Positions 45,917 to 56,481 of a stretch of 64,000 bases of DNA are shown piece after piece. The DNA lies in the NCBI RefSeq assembly GCF_001281045.1, contig NZ_CP012622.1, positions 1,115,578 through 1,179,577 on the forward strand, in the 5' to 3' direction. The notes beneath the pieces were generated by a model, which was given only the letters and a program-made list of their open reading frames with translations, was not told where the DNA came from and searched no databases. The position numbers and the translations under genes are program-made. The first letter of the stretch is position 1. Each line of letters begins with the position of its first letter. Source of the DNA: Spiroplasma cantharicola. GTDB lineage: Bacteria > Bacillota_I > Bacilli_A > Mycoplasmatales > Mycoplasmataceae.

Positions 45917-46570
45917 AAATGTTGAGCCTGACCCACTAAGTTGACCAAGTTCCTTATATTTAATTAAAGTTGGATACAATTCTAATGCTGGAATTTCCAA
46001 CATATTCTTTTCACATTTATTTTTTCAGCCTTTGATTTCATCAAATTTTTCGTAAACCTTTTTTGTATCACATTTAACTTTTGTAAAAATTAAATCTTCA
46101 AATTTTATTTGAATCTTATCTGGAATTTTTTTAACTTTATTGCCATAACTTTTGACTCTAGCAGTACTAAAATTCCAGATAAAAAAATAACAATCTGTGC
46201 CAATAGTTTTTGAGATTTTTTTTAATATTTTAATATTATTTGTAAAGTATTTAGCCACTGCAATGGCATTACTACTTCCTCCACCAAGACCTGAACCAAT
46301 AGGAATATTTTTAAAAATTTTAATATTATAATAGGAAGTAATAATTTTTTTATCTCGTAAATAATTTAAAACGGTATAAATAAAATTCTTCTTTTCTAAT
46401 TCCTTAAAATTACAAGTTATTAGGTCCTGTGTTTCATTTGATTCAACAATTTCTATTTCGTCATAGAGATCAGGTACTATTGTAAAAATTGAATTAATCT
46501 TATGTAGATTTTTCTTTTTTTTACTTACTTTTAAATTTAAATTTACTTTTGCATAACTTTTTATTAACAT
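45890..46570 (-). CDS. ispE: 4-diphosphocytidyl-2-C-methyl-D-erythritol kinase, short form
   Basis: GHMP-family kinase of the MEP pathway. N-terminal SYAKVNLNL, the phosphate-binding PIGSGLGGGSSNA and the C-terminal LSGSGST (motif 3). 226 aa versus about 280 in most bacteria, shortened mostly in the middle, but all three GHMP motifs remain. Start overlaps rsmA by 7 bases. With ispF (28341) it shows that the MEP pathway is present. Confidence 0.9.
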
Positions 46571-47364
46571 TTTTTTACCTCATTATAAATTTTTATATAC
46601 TCATCTAAGTTTATATTTTCAGGTCTTAGACTTTCTTTTATGTTAACTTCATTAAGAATTTTTAAAGCATCTTCTTTATTATTTGTAAAAGAAGCTAAAT
46701 TATTTAATATAGTTTTTCTTTTATTGTTAAATAACTTTCTAACAAAAGATACAAACTTTAAATCATCATCATTTAATTTTTTCAAATTAGTATCATTAAA
46801 CTTTAAAGATATAATTGATGAGTCAACTTTTGGAATAGGTTTAAACATATTTTTGTTAACAGTAAATTCATATTTTATTTCAGAATAAAGTTGAACAGCA
46901 ATAGATAAATTATTGTAATTATTTTCATTGGCCTTTGCGCAAATTCTTTGAGCAACTTCTTTTTGAACCATAAATATTGCTTTATCTAGTTTCTTAGATA
47001 TATTTAAAGTTCTAAATATTATTTCACTTGTAATATAATATGGAGTATTTGAAATAATTGAAACTTTTTTAAAACTATTATTTTCAATTAATTCATTGAA
47101 ATCAACTTCTAAACAATCTTTAATTATTAACTCAAGCTTTGTAGAGTTTACTTCTGATTTTAAAATGTCTTCCATATCTCTATCGATCTCTATTGCAATA
47201 ACTTTTTTATACCTATTAACTAACTCTTTTGTTAGAGCTCCCTTTCCTGGACCAATTTCAATTACTAATTGATTAGATTCTTGATCTAAAATATCAATTA
47301 TTTTTTTAATTAAATTTTTATCTGATATAAAATTTTGACCAAATTTTTTCTTTGCATATTGCAT
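46564..47364 (-). CDS. rsmA: 16S rRNA (adenine1518/1519-N6)-dimethyltransferase
   Basis: KsgA. 266 aa. KKFGQNFISDKNL, SAM motif EIGPGKGALT and the catalytic SNTPYYIT (NPPY-like). Dimethylates two adenines in 16S helix 45. Usual neighbours: ispE downstream and rnmV upstream. Confidence 0.96.
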   Translation of the reverse strand: MQYAKKKFGQNFISDKNLIKKIIDILDQESNQLVIEIGPGKGALTKELVNRYKKVIAIEIDRDMEDILKSEVNSTKLELIIKDCLEVDFNELIENNSFKKVSIISNTPYYITSEIIFRTLNISKKLDKAIFMVQKEVAQRICAKANENNYNNLSIAVQLYSEIKYEFTVNKNMFKPIPKVDSSIISLKFNDTNLKKLNDDDLKFVSFVRKLFNNKRKTILNNLASFTNNKEDALKILNEVNIKESLRPENINLDEYIKIYNEVKKC

Positions 47365-47366
47365 TA

Positions 47367-47897
47367 TTATTCTCCTACTATTTTTTTAAGATCTTGAATA
47401 TCTAAATTAACAAAATTAACTCATTTAAATAAAGTTTTAGAATTTATCTTTTCACTTCAATTATATTTCTCTGCTATTTTTTTTCTTGCTTTTGGTTTAT
47501 AGAAATCATTTTTTAAAAAATCCTCTCAAGTTATACTTAGGTTTTGGGGATCAAATGAAATTAGACTTGATAAAGCTTCTTTTATATCTTCATCTTTAGC
47601 TTCTGCAATACCAATTTTTTTTGAATTATTTATGCTTTTTTTGTTGATAAATGCATTAAAACATTTAAAATTAAGATAGATATTAATTGTGTCACGAATT
47701 TTTAAACCAGGCCCATCAGGGTCTGTTAAAATAATTACACCACGTGTCCTGTTAACATCAGAAATAAAATTTAAAGTATTTTTAGATAAAGCAAGACCAT
47801 TTGTTTCAATGGTGTCAACATTATCATTTCCAAATATTTTTTTAAGTTTGGCAGTGTCTGTTACTCCTTCAACAATTATAACTTGCTTTATCTTCAT
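47367..47897 (-). CDS. rnmV: Ribonuclease M5
   Basis: Toprim-domain nuclease maturing 5S rRNA. 176 aa. VEGVTDTAKLKK (first Toprim acidic motif) and TDPDGPGLKIRD (the DxD motif). The C-terminal part runs through TGA Trp codons (NWSEKI, FKWVNF). ATG at 47897 after AAAGG. Divergent from the first mreB, sharing the palindromic spacer. Confidence 0.93.
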
Positions 47898-47916
47898 AAA
47901 CTTAACATTACCTTTC

Positions 47917-47967
47917 TCGTGTATATTACTAGTATTTAAAATACTTTTATAGTATAATTATACACGA
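47917..47967. promoter_or_regulatory. Nested palindrome in the rnmV / mreB divergent promoter region
   Basis: Outer arms cgtgtata ... tatacacg, with an inner agtattt-a-aaatact repeat (about 47931-47945). A TATAAT at 47953-47958 lies between them, a likely -10 of the first mreB. It may be an operator, or a hairpin in a short transcript. Confidence 0.5.
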
Positions 47968-47999
47968 AGGGTTTTTTTCTTATAAAGGAGGAAATAAAT

Positions 48000-49043
48000 A
48001 TGGCATCATGAGATCGTAAAAGAGAATTCGTTGCTTTAGATTTAGGAACAGCTAACATTGTTGCTTATCTAGGTGGACAAGGTATCATTTATAATGAACC
48101 TTCAACAATGGCATACGACGTTCATACAAATACTGTTATTGCTTCAGGAGAAGCTGCATACGAAATGATCGGAAAAACAAACGATGATATTAGAATGGTA
48201 GTTCCATTAGTTGATGGAGTTATAGCAGACCTTGACGCAGCTAAAGATTTAATTAAAATAATCTTTTCACGTATTAAATTATCAGACATCTTAAAAAATG
48301 CATTAGTAGTTCTTGCCTGCCCTTCAGGAGTTACTGAATTAGAGAGAAGTGCATTAAAACAAGTTGTTGCAGATATGGGAGCAAGACACGTTCTTGTTGA
48401 AGAAGAAGTTAAATTATCAGCAATCGGAGCTGGAATAAATATTTCTATCGCAAGTGGACACTTAGTTGTTGACATCGGTGGAGGAACTACTGATATAGCA
48501 ATTATTTCAGCAGGTGATATTATTATTTCAAGATCAATTAAAGTTGCTGGAAATCATTTAGATGAAGAAATAAGAAAATATATTCGTGCTGAATATAATG
48601 TATTAATCGGAATTAAAACTGCTGAAAAAATTAAAGTTGAAATTGGAGCATTAACAAAAATAGATAATGGACGTACATTCCGTGCATTCGGACGTGACGT
48701 TATATCTGGTTTACCAAGAGAAGTTGTTATCTCACCAGATGAAGTTAAAAATGCTTTATTAGCACCATTTTCAAAAATAACAGACCTAATTGTTGAAGTT
48801 ATGGAAAACACACCAGCTGAATTAGCTGGAGATATCATTAGAAATGGTATTACTATATGTGGAGGAGGAGCTTTAATTAGAGGAATTGATACTTACTTTG
48901 AATCAATTTTCCAATTAAAAGTAACTAAAGCTCAAGATCCATTACTAACAGTTATTGAAGGTACTAAAGAATACGAAAAACAAGCAGAAAAATGATTAGA
49001 AATCATCGAAATACGTGATTCAAGAGAATATAACATAAAATAA
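48000..49043 (+). CDS. mreB: MreB actin-like protein, MreB2/5 type (probably MreB5)
   Basis: 347 aa. Phosphate-1 motif DLGTAN at residues 14-19, VEEEVKLSAIGAG at 133-145, phosphate-2 VDIGGGTTDIAI at 157-168 and adenosine motif CGGGALIRGID. It keeps the catalytic Glu and the Thr after GGG, so ATPase is expected. Filaments of these actins lie along the inner ribbon of the helical cell and drive helicity and swimming. ATG at 48000 follows AAAGGAGG. It shares AGDIIISRSIKVAGN with the fourth copy. The number is inferred from sequence class and neighbour order. Confidence 0.9.
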
Positions 49044-49048
49044 TAAAT

Positions 49049-49076
49049 AAGGAAGAGAATGAATCTTCCTTTTTTA
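49049..49076 (+). terminator. Terminator after the first mreB
   Basis: ggaaga/tcttcc stem with 7-base loop followed by six T residues, just after the mreB stop. Confidence 0.8.
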
Positions 49077-49157
49077 TTTGTTTTTTTATTTAATAAATAC
49101 TAGATTATTTAAAAAAAAATGTTTAAACTAAATATATAGTTAAAGTGAGGTAACACT

Positions 49158-50168
49158 GTGGCAAGAGCAAGTTTAAGAACAAAAAGACATATTGCAATAG
49201 ACATTGGAACAAGTAAAACTAGAATTTTTATAGAAAAATTAGGAATGGTTTTTAATGAAGCAAGTTTAATAGCTATTGATTATAAAACCAAAAAAGTTAT
49301 CTCTGTTGGAGATGCTACAAAAAAGTTTGTAGGTAAATTAAGTGGAACAATGCAAATTAAAAGTCTTTTAAAAAGAGGAATTTTAACAGATATGAATTTA
49401 CTAAAAAAATTTTTATCAACTATTCTTTCAAAATATGAAGAAGAAGTAAAAAGCTCTGTTGTTACATTAGCTTGTCCAATAAGCATGAGTGATATCGAAA
49501 GAAGAGCATTAATTGAATCAATTAAATCTCTTGGAGTTTCTCATGTAGTTATTGAAGATGATATTAAATTAGCATTACTAGGTGCCGGATATAATATATA
49601 TGGATCTGATTCATATATGTGTTTAGAACTTGGTGCTGGTAAAGCAACAATTGGATTAGTAAATAATGGAGAAACAATAAATTATAAATGAACAAAAGCT
49701 TGTGGTGAAGCAATTGACCAAGAAATTATAAAAGTGTTAAAAACAAAAGAAGGAATTTTAATTGGAGATGTAACTGCAGAAGCAATTAAAATTGCTGTTG
49801 GATCAGTGTTAAAGAATAAAGAGCCTTTAAAAACAAAAGCTTACGGTTATGATTTAAATTCATCAAGACCAAGAGAGATTGAAGTTGAAGATAAAGATAT
49901 ATCAAAACTTATTTTGTCAGTATTTGGAAATATAACTAATACAATAACTGCACTTCTTGAAGAAACTCAAAGTGAAATTGCAGGAGATATAATAAAGAAT
50001 GGTTTAATTATTACAGGAGGACTTGCAAGAATTCCTGGTGTTAAGTTATTCTTTGAAAACTTCTTTGAAATTCCTGTAATAGTTGCAAAAAATTCTTCAA
50101 CAGCAACTATTGAAGGAGCCATAATGCATAAGGAAAAAACATTTGATATTATAGAAGCAATGGGTTAG
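49158..50168 (+). CDS. mreB: MreB-like protein with altered nucleotide-binding residues (MreB1/4 type)
   Basis: 336 aa, GTG start after GTGAGG. Same actin-like fold, but the phosphate-1 motif is DIGTSKT, the central motif is IEDDIKLALLGAG (second Glu to Asp) and the phosphate-2 motif is LELGAGKATIGL, where the Thr after GxG is Lys (residue 162). These are the changes I recall for the MreB1/MreB4 class in spiroplasmas. ATPase is therefore probably weak or altered. It follows the canonical copy by about 115 bases with a terminator between, so it may use its own promoter. Position next to MreB5-like suggests MreB4; this is inference. Confidence 0.85.
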
Positions 50169-50185
50169 TAATAATATTTTTTATT

Positions 50186-50225
50186 AATAAGACAAAGTCT
50201 TATTTTTTTTTATAAAATAAGACTA
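50186..50225 (+). terminator. Terminator after the second mreB, with an alternative pairing
   Basis: aataagac/gtcttatt stem with AAA loop then a T-run. A downstream aaaataagac (about 50214-50223) can also pair with gtcttatttt, giving a competing hairpin before argS. Confidence 0.65.
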
Positions 50226-50243
50226 TAGAACTTAGGGGAAATT

Positions 50244-51899
50244 ATGAATATATTAATAGATAAAATTAGAATTGTTATGGAAAAAGCAATTAAAAAACTT
50301 AATTTAAAAGGAGATATTTTAATTGAGAGACCAAAATTAATTCAGAATGCCGATTTTGCAACAAATTTTGCTTTGATTAATTCAAAACTAAATACAAAAA
50401 ATCCTATAGAATTAGCAGAATTAATTGTAAATGAAATTAAAAATAATGAGATTTTTGAAAATGTTGAATTTATAAAACCAGGTTTCATAAATTTTAGAAT
50501 AAATAATTCTCTTTTAAACCAAGTAGTTGAAAAAATAATAAATGAAAAAGATAACTTTGGTAAATCAAAAAAGAAAAATAAAAAATATAATTTAGAAATA
50601 GTTTCTGCAAACCCTACTGGGTATTTACACGTTGGTCACGCAAGAAATGGTGCTATTGGTGACTCTGTTGCAAGAACATTAAGATTTGCTGGATATGATG
50701 TAGAAACAGAATATTATGTTAACGATGCTGGTAATCAAATTAATGTATCTGCTGCTACTCTTTTTTATCATTACAAAAAGATGCAAGGATTAAATGTTGA
50801 TAAGCCAGAAGAAATGTATGGTGGAGAAATGTATAAAGAAGTAGCCACACTTTTTATAGAGGAATACAAAGATAAATTTAAAGATATCTCAATAGTAAAT
50901 AATAAAATTAATAATGAAGAGGTAAATAATTTATTTAAGCAAAAATCAATTATCTTTTTTATGAATGAAATTAAAAATCAAATGAGCAATTTGGGAGTTA
51001 CTATTCAACACTATTCTAGTGAAGCAAAAATGTATGAAAATGATTCAATTAATAAAATTATAAAAAAATATAAGGAACTTGGAGCAACTTATGAAAAAGA
51101 TGATGCCTTGTGACTTAAAACAACAGAATTTGGTGATGATAAAGATAGAGTTCTTAAAAAAACTGATGGAAGTTTTACATATATAACTCCTGATATTGCA
51201 TCACATAGTAATAGAATAGATAGAACAAAAGCAGATAAATATATTAACTTTTGAGGTGGAGATCACCATGGTTATATAACAAGATTAAAGGCTGGTCTTG
51301 CCTTATTAGGATATGATTTTAATTTAATTGATATAGACATGATTCAAATGGTTCGTCTAATGAAAGATGGACAAGAGTTCAAAATGTCAAAACGTAAAGG
51401 TACAGCTGTTTGATTAATAGACCTATTGGAAATGGTTGGAAAAGATTGTATTAGATACATGTTAGTTTCTAAAACTCCATCAAGTCATATGGACTTTGAC
51501 TTAGACCTTGCATTAGAAAAAAATTCAACTAACCCTGTTTATTATGCTCAGTATGCAACAGCAAGATCTAATAAAATAATTTCTAGTTTTAAAAAATTAA
51601 AACTAGAAATTAATAACTCAATTCTTTTTGAAAGTCAAAAAGAAAAGGAAATTATAATATTGTTAGATAGTTTTAATTCAATAGTTGAATACTCAGCAAG
51701 TTCTAGACTGCCTAATATTATTTGTGATTTTATACAAACATTAGCAAAATCATTTCATTCTTATTATGCAGAAACAAAAATATTAGATGAGCAAAATATT
51801 AATTTAACTAACCAAAGAGTTTTATTAATAAAATCAATTTATCAAGTATTATCAAATGCTTTTAATTTAATAGGAATTGATGTTAAAGATGATATGTAA
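50244..51899 (+). CDS. argS: Arginyl-tRNA synthetase
   Basis: Class I synthetase charging tRNA-Arg. 551 aa. HIGH-type [15 protein letters not shown] near residue 126 and the arginine-binding YYVNDAGNQ. Also KMSKR near residue 387. ATG at 50244 after AGGGG. TGA Trp split the frame near DALW and FWGGDHHG. Confidence 0.96.
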
Positions 51900-51938
51900 A
51901 AAACATCCAGTATTTTTTAAAAAAATACTGGATGTTTT
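51899..51938. terminator. Bidirectional terminator argS / PTS gene
   Basis: Long, nearly perfect inverted repeat aacatccagtattttt/aaaaatactggatgtt with T-run. Confidence 0.88.
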
Positions 51939-51947
51939 CTTTCATTT

Positions 51948-53897
51948 TTAAGTTTTTATCATTTCTTGAACAATATCTGCGACGTGCTCAACATCCGTAC
52001 CGATTATTAATTGAAGTCCTTGATTACCAAGTCGTTTAATGCCATATATACCAAGGGCCTTTAACTCTTTGTCATCAATTCCAACTTTGTTATCTTTAAC
52101 AGTTAACCTTAATCTAGTACTACAGTTTTCTACTTTTACAATATTTTCTACTTTTACAATATCAATAATACCTTTAGCCATCATTTCATATTTTTGGTTG
52201 GCATTATTTTTTTTATTTTTTTGAAGTGTAGGTACTGCTTCACCTTCTTCTTCACGTCCAGGAGTTTTAATATCAAGTTTTTTGATTAATATACTGAATG
52301 TGAAGTAGTATGCGGGAAACGCAAGACCAGCTAATACAAACATTCAAAGGGGATTTGAAATTACTCCATAACCTTTACCATTTACCATACCTTCATATTT
52401 ACTCATTCCTCATGCATTTGGGAAGGAAATTATATAGTCAATAAATCCACCACTAAATCCAAACCCAATATGCATATGCATTGCAATAGCAATAGCTGCA
52501 AAAATTGAAGTATATACAGCATTAACCATTCAAAGAATTGGTCCAACAAAGATAAATGAGAATACTAAGGGTTCATCAATTCCTGTTAAAGCTGCTACAA
52601 ATGCAACCCCAGCTAAGAAAGTTGTTACCTCTTTTCTTTTTTCTTTTTTAGAACACATTATCATAGCTAATGCTGCACCAGGTAAGCCTCCTCAAAACAT
52701 TGGGAAGAACCCGGTTTGGAAATTACCAGAAACCATAGATTTTTGGAAAGCATTAATATCTCCAAATATAGTAAAACTTGTAATTCCATCAACGTTATTC
52801 ATTAAGACTCCATCAGGTAATCCAGACATTTTAATATTAAAGAACTCTTTGAAGTTTTCATTTGAAATGATAACTCCCCCTAAATAGTAATTTGATATTG
52901 GTTGTAAAATTGTCTCAATTGCTTTTGGATCTAACATTCCATTTTCTCCAATTAATGGAGATTCATTCATGTTGTTAAATAAAACAATACTTCCTGAAAA
53001 GTCAACAATTTGACCTTCAATTGGCATTTGGAACCACAAGAAGGTATTTACAATATGGTGTAATCCTGTTGGTTGAACAATTCTATTTAGAAGTGCATAT
53101 AAGAACGCTCCTGGAACTGCTCAAGAATCACCAGAGGAAACTAATTTCCCAAATGATACTAAACCATATTGAAACCATGGTCAAAGTATTGCAAATAGAA
53201 ATGCAACTGGTAGAGATGCTACCATTATAACCATTGGTACAAATCTTCTTCCACCAAAGAATGAAAGAGCTTGTGGTAATTTAATACTTTTAAATTTATT
53301 GTATGATCAAGCTGATAAGCAACCCGCTACTATCCCACCTAATACACCAATATTTAAAATATAAGTTCCACCAATAATTTCTAGTTTTTGATTAATCATT
53401 CCATATTTTGGCACATAGAATAAACCCGAAAGTGCTCCAGCTAATTCCTTGTTGCCATCTGTTTCTTTATAAAAATCAAATGTTACTACTTTATCATAAA
53501 ATAGTTTTGGCAATCCACCTTCAGCAAGAAATGCTACTAATATAAGATAAAATGCCGCTCCAACTAGTGCTGCCTCACCACGTTGATCTTTTGATAGACC
53601 AAAAGCGGTTCCTATAGCAAATAATAATGGTAGCTGATCAAAAATTGTTGCACCAGGTTTTTGTATAATAAACCCTATTCACCAACCTGCATTATATTGA
53701 GTATCACTATTCAATTCCATAGCTAAAGAGCCAAATCGATTAAGTAATGCTGCAAATGGTAACAATGCAATTGGATACATCAAAGATTTACCAAGACCTT
53801 GTAGTTTTATCAATAAATTACTAAAAAAGTTATTTTTCTTAGTTTTATCAAAATTTTTTTCTTTCTTTATTTTTGTTTCTTTTGAAACTGTATTCAT
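51948..53897 (-). CDS. PTS transporter EIIBC, glucose/N-acetylglucosamine family
   Basis: 649 aa. EIIC membrane domain of about 8-10 helices (GKSLMYPIALLPFAALLNRFG, ALTGIDEPLVFSFIFVGP with the typical GIDEP) and a C-terminal EIIB with the phosphorylated Cys in VENCSTRLRL (Cys592). No EIIA domain. Start at 53897 (MNTVSKE) after AAAGGAAAAG; an in-frame ATG 21 bases upstream is also possible. Followed upstream by an SIS isomerase and a DeoR regulator, so an amino sugar is the likely substrate. The symbol nagE is not certain. Confidence 0.88.
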
Positions 53898-53980
53898 TTT
53901 TTTCTTTTCCTTTCTCATTAATATTTTCTACATAAAATAAAAGAAAGAACTTTTTAAATGAAAAAAATGCAAGTTTTTTG

Positions 53981-54003
53981 GAATATTTTGAAATAATATT
54001 CCA
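53981..54003 (-). promoter_or_regulatory. Inverted repeat upstream of the PTS gene, candidate operator
   Basis: ggaatatt/aatattcc arms around TTTTGAAATAA. The inner TTTGAAATAAT matches the direct repeats before the DeoR gene (56190-56220). Located about 85-105 bases upstream of the PTS start. Confidence 0.5.
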
Positions 54004-54240
54004 TTATTTAGTCATTTCAACTATAAACATTGAAAAGCAAAATAAAAATACAAGAGCTAGGAAAAAAATACAAAAAATAATCATTCACCATTTAAATAAC
54101 TCAAACATTTCCCTTTTTGGTTTTACTTTTAACTGTATACTTCTTTTTTTATAAAATAAAATTAAATATATTATTACTACTATAATTAAAATTAAAGATA
54201 TTATTGTTCCAACAAGTAAAGCTATATTTGTTAAATTCAC
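54004..54240 (-). CDS. Small two-helix membrane protein, 78 aa
   Basis: GTG start at 54240 coupled to the SIS gene, whose stop is at 54244, with no separate ribosome site visible. Helices at about 6-28 (ALLVGTIISLILIIVVIIYLI) and 50-72 (MIIFCIFFLALVFLFCFSM), each about 22 residues; Trp pair as TGG TGA. It sits inside the PTS cluster, so it may associate with the transporter. No family recognised. Confidence 0.55.
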
Positions 54241-54243
54241 TAA

Positions 54244-55377
54244 TTAATGTAACTCATGAATTATTACACCCTTAACAACTCTATTAACTTCACCTGAGGG
54301 ACACGGATTATCTGGATTAATATTTAGTTTTATAGATGTAATCAATGATAAAATTTGTGCGAATAATATATAATTTAAACCAATAAAAATTTCATTTAAA
54401 TTTTGATTTTCAAAATTTAAATATATACTTGCGTATTTTTTAACTTCACTACATTCCGTATTATCTAGAACTACTAAATTTTTAACAACTTTTTCTAAAG
54501 CAATTTCTTTCAGCAAATCAATTTCATATTTTCTTGAGTAATTATCTTTACTCATAAAAATAATTACTGTAGTATTTTTATTTAATATTGATTTTGGGCC
54601 ATGTCTAAAAGCAAGCACTCCATTATAAAAGCAAGGTATTTTTCCCTGTGTTAATTCTAATAATTTTAAGCTTGCTTCATTTGAAAACCCTTTAAATTCT
54701 GAACTTCCTAAATAGACAACTCTATCATTCTCTTGTAGTTCTATCTTTTCAATATTTTCTTCGATAAGTTTTAAACTTTTATCAAAATCATTACATAATT
54801 TTTCTATTGAAGATTTATTATTATTTTTTAATAATAAATCCAATATTAAAAACGCACTGAAAGTCATTCCAGAATAACTTGAAGTCATAGCAAAGCCCTT
54901 ATCATTTGCTTCATTTGGTAATAAAAATATCTGTGTGTTTTTATTAGTACTTGCAAGTTTTACAAGTTGACCATCTTTATTACAAGTTATAATTAAATGA
55001 TAAACTTGATCAATTAATTTATTAGCAATATTAAAAGTTGCAATTGATTCTGGTGAATTACCACTTCTTGCAAATGAAATAATTACTGTTTTCTCTTCTT
55101 TTTTTAAAAAATTTAAAGGGTTAGCAACAATATCTGTTGTGGCAATTGAAAAAACATTCAAGCCCTTTTTATAAAAATATGGCGCCAATGCTTGTCCAAT
55201 AAATTCACTTGTTCCAGCTCCACTAAAGATTATTTTATAATCCTTAAATGACTCTAAATGAGACATCAAATTTTTTATATTTTTATCAATATTTTTTTCT
55301 ATTTTTTTTCATATTACAGATTGTTGTAAAATTTCTTTTACTGTATTAAATTTTTCTTTACTGAATGTTTTATTCAT
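54244..55377 (-). CDS. SIS-domain sugar isomerase/deaminase, AgaS-like
   Basis: 377 aa with two SIS domains: FSGAGTSEFIGQALAPYF with TTDIVANPLNFL, and SARSGNSPESI (IISFARSGNSPESIATF). The C-terminus has GEVNRVVKGVIIH. Related to tagatose-6-phosphate/galactosamine-6-phosphate aldose-ketose isomerases (AgaS). ATG at 55377 after GGAG; the start overlaps the DeoR gene by 8 bases, so they are cotranscribed. Confidence 0.85.
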
Positions 55378-56152
55378 TTTTTTCTCCATTAGAATAAATT
55401 ATATTTACATTTGGAAATCTAGTTCCAATTTTTTCTTTACTCTTTTCATCAGTTATTACAATATCAATTTCCTTTATATTTGTAACTTTCTCAATTCCTT
55501 CATCTTTTATTTTTGAAGAATCAACTAATAAGATTTTCTCTTTTGAAATTTTCAAAGCATCTCTTAATGTATCAACTTCAGGTACAAAATCATCATAAAT
55601 ATTTCCTTCATAATCTAATGATAGACAACTAAAAAAAAGTTTAGAAAATTTAATCCCCTCAAGATATTTTTTAGTATTTCGATTATAAAAAACTTGAGAC
55701 TTTTCTTTAAAAATTCCACCAAGCAAAAATACATCTACTATTTTATTATTTTTTCAAGCTTCTAAAAAAACTGGGAATGAATTTGTAACTAGCAATTTAA
55801 CTTTTGTTTTTATTTCTCTTACAAATCTTTCAATAGTTGTTCCCGGAGAACAAAAAATAATTTCATCATCTTTAATAAATTTTATAGCTTCTCTTGCCAT
55901 AATATTTTTTTCAAAATTTTTATGTTGAACTTTTTCTGATCTATCTGTTTCATATATATTTTCTACTCTTGAAGTAATACCTCCAAAAGTTAAACTAATT
56001 TTTTCTTCATCTTGTAACTCTTTTAAATCTCTTCTAGCAGTTGTTTTATTAATGCCAATACTAAAAGCATAATCAAATAAATCCTTTGAAGAAATAAAAT
56101 TTTTTTCTATAATTTTGTTTAATATAACATCTTTTCTTTCTAATTTGTGCAT
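55370..56152 (-). CDS. DeoR-family transcriptional regulator
   Basis: 260 aa. N-terminal HTH (residues about 21-50, SSKDLFDYAFSIGINKTTARRDLKELQDE, with the typical TTARRDL). Then the ligand domain GTTIERFVREIKTKVKLLVTNS and VDSSKIKD. Typical DeoR repressors of sugar utilisation sense a phosphorylated sugar. It heads the PTS cluster. Three direct repeats of atttgaaata lie 38 bases upstream and probably are its own operator. Confidence 0.9.
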
Positions 56153-56189
56153 ATAACCTCCACAAAATCATTATATCAATATCTGGTAA

Positions 56190-56220
56190 AATTTGAAATA
56201 ATTTGAAATAATTTGAATAA
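56190..56220 (-). promoter_or_regulatory. Direct repeats upstream of the DeoR gene
   Basis: atttgaaata at 56191-56200 and 56201-56210, and a third partial copy (atttgaataa) at 56211-56220, with a 10-base period. It resembles DeoR-type operators and matches the motif before the PTS gene. Confidence 0.6.
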
Positions 56221-56268
56221 AAAATAAGTTTTGTTTTCCTAACTATTGTTGTGTCTTTATTATCAACA

Positions 56269-56286
56269 AGATAACGTGAGTTATCT
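56269..56286 (+). promoter_or_regulatory. Perfect palindrome adjoining the mreB promoter, candidate operator
   Basis: AGATAAC-GTGA-GTTATCT. It ends one base before the -35 element of the third mreB promoter. It has no T-run and so is not a terminator. Confidence 0.6.
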
Positions 56287-56287
56287 A

Positions 56288-56316
56288 TTGAGAATATTTA
56301 AAAAAACAGTTATAAT
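56288..56316 (+). promoter_or_regulatory. Promoter of the third mreB
   Basis: TTGAGA (56288-56293), a 17-base spacer, TATAAT (56311-56316). The transcript would start about 160 bases upstream of the ATG. Confidence 0.6.
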
Positions 56317-56416
56317 ATATATAGAAATTATTTAAATCATATCAACTAATGAGTGCAGTATAATAAGTGTTGTGTTTGCAAGTTTACTTTTTTTATGGTA
56401 GAATTGTTAAAGATTA

Positions 56417-56449
56417 TATATTCTAGTTTTGAATAGAAATATATAATTC
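56417..56449 (+). promoter_or_regulatory. Leader hairpin of the third mreB
   Basis: Imperfect inverted repeat atatattcta ... tagaaatatat in the 5' leader. It has no U-run; possibly mRNA-stabilising. Confidence 0.3.
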
Positions 56450-56481
56450 ATTTATTTAGAAATATTAAAGGAGAAAACGGT

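Larger units (their letters stand above)
56153..56481. promoter_or_regulatory. Intergenic region before the third mreB
   Basis: 329 bases without a gene. It contains the DeoR repeats, a perfect palindrome (56269-56286), a promoter (TTGAGA-17-TATAAT, 56288-56316) and an RNA hairpin candidate at about 56417-56449. Confidence 0.7.

Noticed and set aside
48122..48838. Minus-strand frames across the first mreB
   Set aside because: Antisense shadows of a conserved actin-like gene; similar ones occur in the other mreB copies.
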